Source: Fischerella sp. JS2 (GTDB lineage: Bacteria > Cyanobacteriota > Cyanobacteriia > Cyanobacteriales > Nostocaceae). From it: DNA of 64,000 bases. The notes under the pieces are model-generated. The model searched no databases and had not been told where the DNA came from. It worked only from the letters and a program-made list of their open reading frames with translations. Position 1 is the first letter of the stretch, and every line of letters starts with the position of its first letter. Position numbers and translations under genes: made by a program. Location: NCBI RefSeq assembly GCF_032393985.1, contig NZ_CP135918.1, positions 1,798,001-1,862,000 on the forward strand, read 5' to 3'. Of the stretch, positions 58,243 through 64,000 are shown one piece after another.

Positions 58243-59109
58243 TCATATCTGCCAAACTCTTGGCACACAGCTACCACGACTCAAAAAAGACATACGTAAT
58301 AACTGCCAAACACCGATAAACCAGTTTCTCACCTCAGCAGTTGAAGATCCACGATATCTACACAAAAGTCCATGTTCTAAACGAGTGACACCAAAGTGGG
58401 AATGGGTAATTGGCAATTGCCAAAGATTTCGGGCTTTTTCGACTATTTCTGGTGATATTTCTTGTCCAATGTAGACTAGACTACCTACGATTGGTTGCCC
58501 TGCTAAACCGTGGGGACTGTGAAAAACTTCTTCACTACCTGGTAGCCATTGTCGATCTATCCATAAAGGTTTACCTTGTTGCCAAATTTCGGTGTGCGAT
58601 CGCCACTCTCCTTGTAAAAATTTCTCTCCCCTCGCACTACGTCCAAATCTAGTAATTTCCCAGCCTAAATAATGAGAATTTGTAGCTAATTTGACTATAA
58701 TGTCTTGTCTGTATAATGCACGGTCAAAAACAATTGTTTCTTGGGGCAACCATTCTAAACAAGCATTATTATCAACTTTGATCTCAATAATTTGTTTGGC
58801 AATCATACCATTACTACGGTAAATTTTGCCAGCAGTCGCGGTAGTAATTAATGCTTGAGCATGGGGTTGGAGGTGGAAGTTGTAAAATAAGCGATCGCCT
58901 CCCACAATACCCCCAGCTGTATGTAAAATCACACTATGACAAACTTCTTGTCCTTCTGGATAAAATGGGCGTTGTACTTTTAGCGGTGCTTGATTTTGAT
59001 TGAAAATCAACTGGGTTTGATTTTGGCGATAAGCATACACTAAGTGTAAATTCCCATGCCAAAAATCCTTGCTTGGTGTTGTGATTGGATAATTACAATG
59101 CTGGTTCAC
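58243..59109 (-). CDS. ureD: urease accessory protein UreD
   Basis: Scaffold for nickel insertion into apo-urease with UreF and UreG. 288 residues with LHTAGGIVGGDRLFYNF near residue 65, GWEITRFGRSARGEKF near 150 and the end FLSRGSCVPRVWQ. The start is a GTG at 59109. Only 15 bp separate it from the upstream methyltransferase gene on the same strand, leaving no room for an independent promoter except inside that gene. Confidence 0.94.
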   Translation of the reverse strand: MNQHCNYPITTPSKDFWHGNLHLVYAYRQNQTQLIFNQNQAPLKVQRPFYPEGQEVCHSVILHTAGGIVGGDRLFYNFHLQPHAQALITTATAGKIYRSNGMIAKQIIEIKVDNNACLEWLPQETIVFDRALYRQDIIVKLATNSHYLGWEITRFGRSARGEKFLQGEWRSHTEIWQQGKPLWIDRQWLPGSEEVFHSPHGLAGQPIVGSLVYIGQEISPEIVEKARNLWQLPITHSHFGVTRLEHGLLCRYRGSSTAEVRNWFIGVWQLLRMSFLSRGSCVPRVWQI

Positions 59110-59124
59110 AAATACTAAGAAATT

Positions 59125-60444
59125 TTATTTTTTTGCTAGGATTACATAATCATCTAATTTATAATTAGAATTGTGTCTTTGATCAAAATATTTTTGGATT
59201 AGAGAAGTCATATAAAGTTGTTTAGGCAATTTCTCATCAGCAAACTTTGCAAATTCAATTGCAGAACAAGGTCTTCTTGAATCTCTTGATGTTAAATATC
59301 TATACCAGACTAAATCTAAATCTAGGTCTGAAACAAACTGATTAACTATATACTTTTCTTGAGATATGTCTTCTGTGCGAGGCATATCGTAAAATTTAAA
59401 TAATTTTTTATCTTGTATTATTAGTATTACATAACCATTTATTTTAATACTTCTATTAATAATTTTATTATATATAGAATTTGCTTGTTGCTTTTTATTA
59501 CTCTCTAAAAAGAAACAGTGAGAAATAATAATAAAATCAAAAAAATTTTCTGGAAGATTACTTGATTGAGAGTTAAAGTTAAAGATGTCATCAGTGACAA
59601 ATCTGAAGTAAGCATTAATCAAACTTTTTCGAGACTCTATATATCGCCGCCAAAACTGAAGTCCTCGATACTGAAACGCATCTTGTTTTTCTAGAGAATA
59701 GTAAGATATGTGCATCTGTGGAATCTGCAAGAAACCAATACTACTTTGTAGAAATAAAGCTAGACCATAGGCAACAGTTCCTGGCCCTGCTGCAATATCA
59801 AGAATATTAATATTTTTAGAAAGCAAACCAGCTTCGTAAACAAGAAACCAAGCTAAATAAAGACAATATACATTTTCTAAAAAATATTTCATGAAATAGA
59901 CGTGGGGAGTCAGACTAAAAGCATAACTAGGATCTTGCCCAATTTTTAGATTATTAATATCTTTTAAGGCATCTTCTAGCTTCAGCTTCAACTGCTTTTC
60001 TGGAATTTTACTCAATTCATCTTGTAGATAGGCGATTAAATTTTCTTCTATATCATTAAATATGTCTTGGTCAATTCCAGTACATTGCAATTTTGTTTGG
60101 TCATGATATTTCAAATTAAATTTTTTATATACAGACTCAATAAATTCTTGTTTTGGAACTAATACCTGCCTATTTTGTGGTTGAGTAAGAAAATCTAAAT
60201 TTCTATTTTCTAATTCTTGTAAGGTATCATTGAGATTATTTTTTAGAGTTTTTACCTCTTGCTTGTATTGCTGTGAAGAAATTTCTAATTGCAGCTTATC
60301 TCTAAACAGTTTTTCTAACCAAGATAATCTTGCCCCTGATTTTTGAATTTCTTGCAATAGCTGCATAGCTTGTCGAGTGTTACCTCGACGGATTGCCAAC
60401 TTGAACTGCTGACTGCGCCACCAGTTAGCGATAATTCTACTCAT
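59125..60444 (-). CDS. Rsm22-like SAM-dependent methyltransferase with coiled-coil N-terminus
   Basis: 439-residue protein. N-terminal helical/coiled-coil part (about 1-85; NLNDTLQELENRNLDFL). From about 190 a SAM-binding Rossmann region: ILDIAAGPGTVAYGLALFLQ (motif I), DAFQYRGLQFWRRY, and FDFIIISHCFFLESNKKQQ (motif IV region). The arrangement is like the Rsm22/mitochondrial-ribosome methyltransferase group, though I cannot name the target. The start is ATG at 60444; it overlaps the radical-SAM gene by 8 bp (ATGAGTAG), so the two are translationally coupled. Confidence 0.78.
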   Translation of the reverse strand: MSRIIANWWRSQQFKLAIRRGNTRQAMQLLQEIQKSGARLSWLEKLFRDKLQLEISSQQYKQEVKTLKNNLNDTLQELENRNLDFLTQPQNRQVLVPKQEFIESVYKKFNLKYHDQTKLQCTGIDQDIFNDIEENLIAYLQDELSKIPEKQLKLKLEDALKDINNLKIGQDPSYAFSLTPHVYFMKYFLENVYCLYLAWFLVYEAGLLSKNINILDIAAGPGTVAYGLALFLQSSIGFLQIPQMHISYYSLEKQDAFQYRGLQFWRRYIESRKSLINAYFRFVTDDIFNFNSQSSNLPENFFDFIIISHCFFLESNKKQQANSIYNKIINRSIKINGYVILIIQDKKLFKFYDMPRTEDISQEKYIVNQFVSDLDLDLVWYRYLTSRDSRRPCSAIEFAKFADEKLPKQLYMTSLIQKYFDQRHNSNYKLDDYVILAKK

Positions 60445-61363
60445 AACCAAATCCGTCTTTACCTTCCTTGATTTCTTGTTCTGGAAGTCGAGAAACTAAC
60501 TTTTGCTTGAATGTTATATAGCTTACTTTCTCGTTATCATACCACCAAGCGTATTTACGCTTAATTTCTTCAGCTTCTTGCCTAGTTGATGCCACTAAAG
60601 AATTATTCTGACTGGGGTGAAAATCCTGAATGACAATTCTATCTACAAATCTTAATTGCTCAATAAAAATATCTTCTTCATCTGGAAAAGTTGGCAGTAA
60701 AGGAGTGATTGTCACAGAAATTTTAGGAATAAAACCTTTGAATTGATCAATATTTAGCTTGATGTTTTTGAGTGCATTTAACCTAGCTTTTATACTGGGC
60801 GATCGCGGTTCAAAATCTCTCCTCACTAATTCACTACCAGTGGGAATACTCATATTGATTCGCAATCGTTGAAATCGTTGTAAATAATCAATATCTCTAG
60901 TAATAATTGGACTGCGAGTTTGAATTACTAAAGTAGGAGTGGGATAAAAATCAAGCATTACCCCTAGTAAATTACGAGTCAACTGATATTTCGATTCAAG
61001 AGGCTGATAAGGATCTGTAACACTGCTCATATAAATCTTAGGAGATTTTTGAGGATTTTTTCGATACCAACTTTCTAATTCTTTCTCTAATATTAGTGAT
61101 GCATTTTCTTTAAAAATTACCCATTTTCCCCAATCTAAACGCATTTTTGTATTAGGGCTAAATGCAGCAGCATAGCAATAACTACATCCATATTGACAGC
61201 CTCTATAAGGATTTAAAGTAAAGTCATAAGCAGCAATAAAACCAGTGGCTTTTGTCAGCAGAGATTTAGAATTTTGAGCATAGATATTGATATCTCCAAA
61301 TTTTTCTTTGACTAATTTTGTGGGAGTAAGCTCACAATATCCTTGATATTGGGATTTTGCCAT
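60437..61363 (-). CDS. SPL-family radical SAM protein
   Basis: 308 residues with the radical-SAM iron-sulphur motif CQYGCSYCY (Cys56, Cys60, Cys63). A PYRGC prefix and the following KMRLDWGKWVIFKENA are typical of the spore-photolyase-like/Rv2578c-type subgroup. TPLLPTFPDEEDIF and the QTRSPIITRDIDYLQ region complete the barrel. Reaction unknown. Its stop overlaps the methyltransferase start. Together they may form a two-step modification unit. The ATG is at 61363. Confidence 0.85.
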   Translation of the reverse strand: MAKSQYQGYCELTPTKLVKEKFGDINIYAQNSKSLLTKATGFIAAYDFTLNPYRGCQYGCSYCYAAAFSPNTKMRLDWGKWVIFKENASLILEKELESWYRKNPQKSPKIYMSSVTDPYQPLESKYQLTRNLLGVMLDFYPTPTLVIQTRSPIITRDIDYLQRFQRLRINMSIPTGSELVRRDFEPRSPSIKARLNALKNIKLNIDQFKGFIPKISVTITPLLPTFPDEEDIFIEQLRFVDRIVIQDFHPSQNNSLVASTRQEAEEIKRKYAWWYDNEKVSYITFKQKLVSRLPEQEIKEGKDGFGYE

Positions 61364-61450
61364 GTTGAAATTTGATAATAAGTAGTTGTATAGAGATATG
61401 AATTATCATATCTCTACATCTTTTATAGCCAGGGTTATTTGAGATGACAA

Positions 61451-63622
61451 TTACCTAATTTTAGGATTTGCTAGTAGTTTTTGCGTATCTGCTATTAGTC
61501 TGTTACCCCAGAGTTGTTGTTTAATAAACTTAATATCACCCCATCTATTATCTAAACGCAAAGCTGCTTGGGCCATTGCTAAACCCTGGTCTTGCTGTCC
61601 TTTATTGTATAAAGCTACTGCTAGAGCCAGCTGAGATTCTGGACTGGTATTGTTAATATTTATTGCCCTTTGAAACTGACGTATAGCTCCTTCAACATCT
61701 CCCAATTCATATTTAACTAACCCCAGGTTGTTAATAGCTGGTGATAATTTTGCGTCCAGAGAAAGTGCTTTTTCGTAAGCTGCAATTGCCCTACGATAGT
61801 CTTTTTGGTAGTGAAAAGACAAACCCCTAAATCCATAGGCAACAGCATTTTTAGGATCTAACTGCAATGCTTGATTTATATCTGCATTCGCAGCTTGAGT
61901 ATTGCCTAAAACCAAATTAGTTAAACCCCGATAAGCGTAAGCTACACTAGGACTGACATTACCCCATTGACTATTAGCTTTAATTGCTCGATCATAAGAA
62001 TTTCGGGCTTCTGTATATTTTCCTAACTCTCTAAATATATCTCCTTGGGCAACCCAAGCTACTGAAAATTTGGGATTAATTTGGGTTGCTTTGGTTATAT
62101 CTGCCAATGCACTCTGTTTATTTCCTTGCAGATAATAACCACCACCCCGGTAGAAGTAAGCATTAGCATCATTTGGGTTACGGGCGATCGCTTGGTTAAA
62201 TGGTTCGATCAGCACTTGCTGAGATGCGGATGCTGGGTTTTCTACAAATTTGATTGCGTTTTGGACTTCTTGGTATAAAAATGAATTTCCTTCTTTTTGA
62301 ATTAAATCACTTGCTTTCTGCAAATCTGCCAATGCACCTGGTTTGTCTCCCCAAAGAAAACCACGTACAACCCCCCGCAATTGATAAGTGCTAAAAAAGT
62401 TGGGATCTAATTTCAGCGCTTGATCAAAATCAGCATTAGCCCCTTTTCGATCTCCTAAGCCAGCGCGGGAATAACCCCGGACAGCGTAGGCGTGGGCAAA
62501 ACCAGGTTCTTGGTCAATAAATTTGTTGATATCAGCGATCGCTCCTTGGTAATCTGGTAAAAATGCACGAGCGCTACCCCTAGCAAGATAAGCAAAACCT
62601 AAATTAGGATTCAGGCGCACAGCTTCTTCACCATCCCTCACCGCCCCTGGTATATCTTTCTCTGTGAGACGAATTGCACACCGCATGGCGTAAGCAAACC
62701 CATTTTTAGGATTGAGTTGTATTACTTTGTTCAAGTCTGAAGTCGCTGATTGTAAATTTCCGATCAAAAAGTAAGCATTACTCCGGCGGAAGTAAGCATC
62801 AGGGTTATTAGGACTAATTTTCAGGGCTTGATTGTAGTCTGCGATCGCGCCTTGGTAATCTTTTCTTTGGGCTTTTGCTCCTCCCAAACTAATATAGTCT
62901 TCGGCACTCCGTTGTCTTGTGGCAGTTTGGGAACCCGTCGCGATTGGCTGGGAATTTCTTCTAGTTGCCAAAAAAGTGTTAATCGGAATTCCCAATCGCA
63001 AACTTGCTACCAGCGCCCCGTCCTTACGTACCTCTGTATCAGCCCGTCCATTAATACCTACCACACGCCCTTGTTCATCTAACACCGGGCCACCACTCAT
63101 ACCTGGAATCGCCTCGTTGTTGTAAACCAGAGTATATCCATCTTTGCCCTCTTTGAGGCGACTACGGACATTCCCATCTGTAAATTGATAACTACGTTCT
63201 TTGGTGATACCAGGTAAAGCATCAGCCCAACCCACCACGTACACCGTCATTCCTTCCCGGACTTGGTCGGAGTTGCCAATATTAGCAATTCGGTAATTTT
63301 TATTACTATTAAACTGTAAGACAGCTAAGTCTAATCCAGGTAACTCTTGACTGCGGTACACAGGATATTTACTACCATCGGGGGTTTGAATCTCATATCT
63401 GCCATCATTCACCACTACATGACGATTAGTGAGTACGTAGTAAGTTTCGCCCTTACGATCAAAAATTACTCCCGAACCCACACCATCTCCACTAATCAAA
63501 ACAGTAAAATCTTTTGCTAAATCGCTGACTTGAGCAGGTGTTAACGCCACACTGACTTGAGGCTGCATGATTGTGAGAGTTGCGCCTACTAGTGTTGCTG
63601 AAAGATGACGAGTAAATTTCAT
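61451..63622 (-). CDS. secreted trypsin-like protease with TPR repeats
   Basis: 723 residues. Signal peptide (about 1-26). Trypsin/HtrA-like domain (about 30-225): catalytic His in LTNRHVV, Asp in GLDLAVLQF, Ser in IPGMSGGPVLDEQG. Then from about 240 at least eight TPR units (for example AKAQRKDYQGAIADYNQALK and YFRRSNAYFLIGNLQSATSD). Probably a periplasmic protease or protease-scaffold with TPR binding. The shorter gene at 42708 is a deleted paralogue. It lies 87 bp upstream of the radical-SAM gene on the same strand. Confidence 0.9.
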   Translation of the reverse strand: MKFTRHLSATLVGATLTIMQPQVSVALTPAQVSDLAKDFTVLISGDGVGSGVIFDRKGETYYVLTNRHVVVNDGRYEIQTPDGSKYPVYRSQELPGLDLAVLQFNSNKNYRIANIGNSDQVREGMTVYVVGWADALPGITKERSYQFTDGNVRSRLKEGKDGYTLVYNNEAIPGMSGGPVLDEQGRVVGINGRADTEVRKDGALVASLRLGIPINTFLATRRNSQPIATGSQTATRQRSAEDYISLGGAKAQRKDYQGAIADYNQALKISPNNPDAYFRRSNAYFLIGNLQSATSDLNKVIQLNPKNGFAYAMRCAIRLTEKDIPGAVRDGEEAVRLNPNLGFAYLARGSARAFLPDYQGAIADINKFIDQEPGFAHAYAVRGYSRAGLGDRKGANADFDQALKLDPNFFSTYQLRGVVRGFLWGDKPGALADLQKASDLIQKEGNSFLYQEVQNAIKFVENPASASQQVLIEPFNQAIARNPNDANAYFYRGGGYYLQGNKQSALADITKATQINPKFSVAWVAQGDIFRELGKYTEARNSYDRAIKANSQWGNVSPSVAYAYRGLTNLVLGNTQAANADINQALQLDPKNAVAYGFRGLSFHYQKDYRRAIAAYEKALSLDAKLSPAINNLGLVKYELGDVEGAIRQFQRAININNTSPESQLALAVALYNKGQQDQGLAMAQAALRLDNRWGDIKFIKQQLWGNRLIADTQKLLANPKIR

Positions 63623-64000
63623 TTTTAACCTCTGTCTAAATATAGTTTTGTCTAAATTAGTACGTATTATTAACTAAATAATAGTAATATTAACTAACTG
63701 ATTTCTAAAATAAATTTACTTAAGTTGTTAATAGCTAATAGTAACTAACAATTAGCAATCACCACTCAGCCACAAACGGAAAGTCTATCTGTGTCCATCT
63801 GTGTGCATCTGTGTTCGATAAAAACATAAACTTTGTCACAGCTTTAATTCACATCCAAGGTAAGTTTGTAATCACAACTTTATTCTTCATTTAAGATTTT
63901 GCGATCGCCACAACTTTGTAATCAGCGATCACTCACAATCTTGTCAACCTACTTCTACCATCACTAAATCCCTTGCAGTCGTTTGATCTCACTCACTGAC
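63623..64000. other. intergenic region at window edge
   Basis: 378 bp without a gene. There is a CTGTGTCCATCTGTGTGCATC direct-repeat string near 63789-63820 and a HIP1 site near 63900. The trypsin-TPR promoter must lie here, but I could not place it. Confidence 0.45.

Overview
The window is chromosomal DNA from a cyanobacterium, most likely a filamentous Nostocales-type organism. The evidence is the very frequent GCGATCGC (HIP1) octamer, photosynthesis-associated genes (gap2-type GAPDH, helical carotenoid protein, cyanobacterial SLH/OprB porin, cyanobacterial GshA), many dispersed palindromic repeats and short tandem repeats, and moderately low GC with long intergenic regions. The genus cannot be fixed from the sequence. 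No rRNA, CRISPR array, prophage or intact transposase gene was seen. One tRNA (Met, CAT) is present.

Layout. 0-5.5 kb: clpB, SLH/OprB porin, gloA (all minus). 5.5-9.5 kb: a small membrane protein, then a decaying patch (frameshifted O-methyltransferase, tail of a GMC oxidoreductase, an AMP-ligase collapsed across a HIP1 site), then a helical carotenoid protein and a GNAT acetyltransferase. 9.5-19 kb: DEAD/DEAH helicase, lipoprotein, thiL, gap2, nadD, murC-murB, thioredoxin. 19.2-26.8 kb: a guanidine utilisation locus on the minus strand. 26.9-34.4 kb: EcsC-like protein, pepA, peroxiredoxin, GH133-type debranching enzyme, tRNA-Met. 34.6-41.5 kb: LysM/M23 peptidase with a structured leader, trmL, gshA, HDAC-family protein, and a small gene behind a palindromic promoter. 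41.5-43.7 kb: PIN/AbrB toxin-antitoxin pair with 21-bp repeats and an internally deleted protease. 43.7-53.6 kb: uvrA, DUF2267 protein, TPR proteins, a broken AAA/TPR gene, an alpha/beta hydrolase and a histidine-decarboxylase-like enzyme. 53.6-55.1 kb: a broken ParB/DUF262-like plus HNH gene. 55.5-63.6 kb: ureC, ureB, ureA, ureD, then a methyltransferase/radical-SAM pair and a trypsin-TPR protein, all on the minus strand.

The standout is the guanidine locus. Transcription starts upstream of a guanidine-I (ykkC) riboswitch aptamer followed by a long intrinsic-terminator hairpin. It then passes through gdmH (guanidine hydrolase, ureohydrolase fold), HypA- and HypB-like nickel chaperones (ghaA, ghaB), an unusual substrate-binding-protein/OmpA fusion, and a complete ABC importer (binding protein, permease, ATPase). 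A perfect GTA-N8-TAC NtcA-type site lies upstream with a -10-like box 22 nt further on, which suggests expression needs both nitrogen limitation and guanidine. The products, urea and ammonium, connect to the urease genes 30 kb away, although ureE/F/G are not in the window.

The second theme is genome plasticity. It includes two identical 127-bp MITE copies (one inside the guanidine locus), two further TIR-bearing miniature elements, GC-rich palindromes inserted in frame in uvrA and ureC, and similar low-complexity insertions in thiL and the debranching enzyme. Several genes are broken by single-base changes in homopolymers; these could be real decay or sequencing error.
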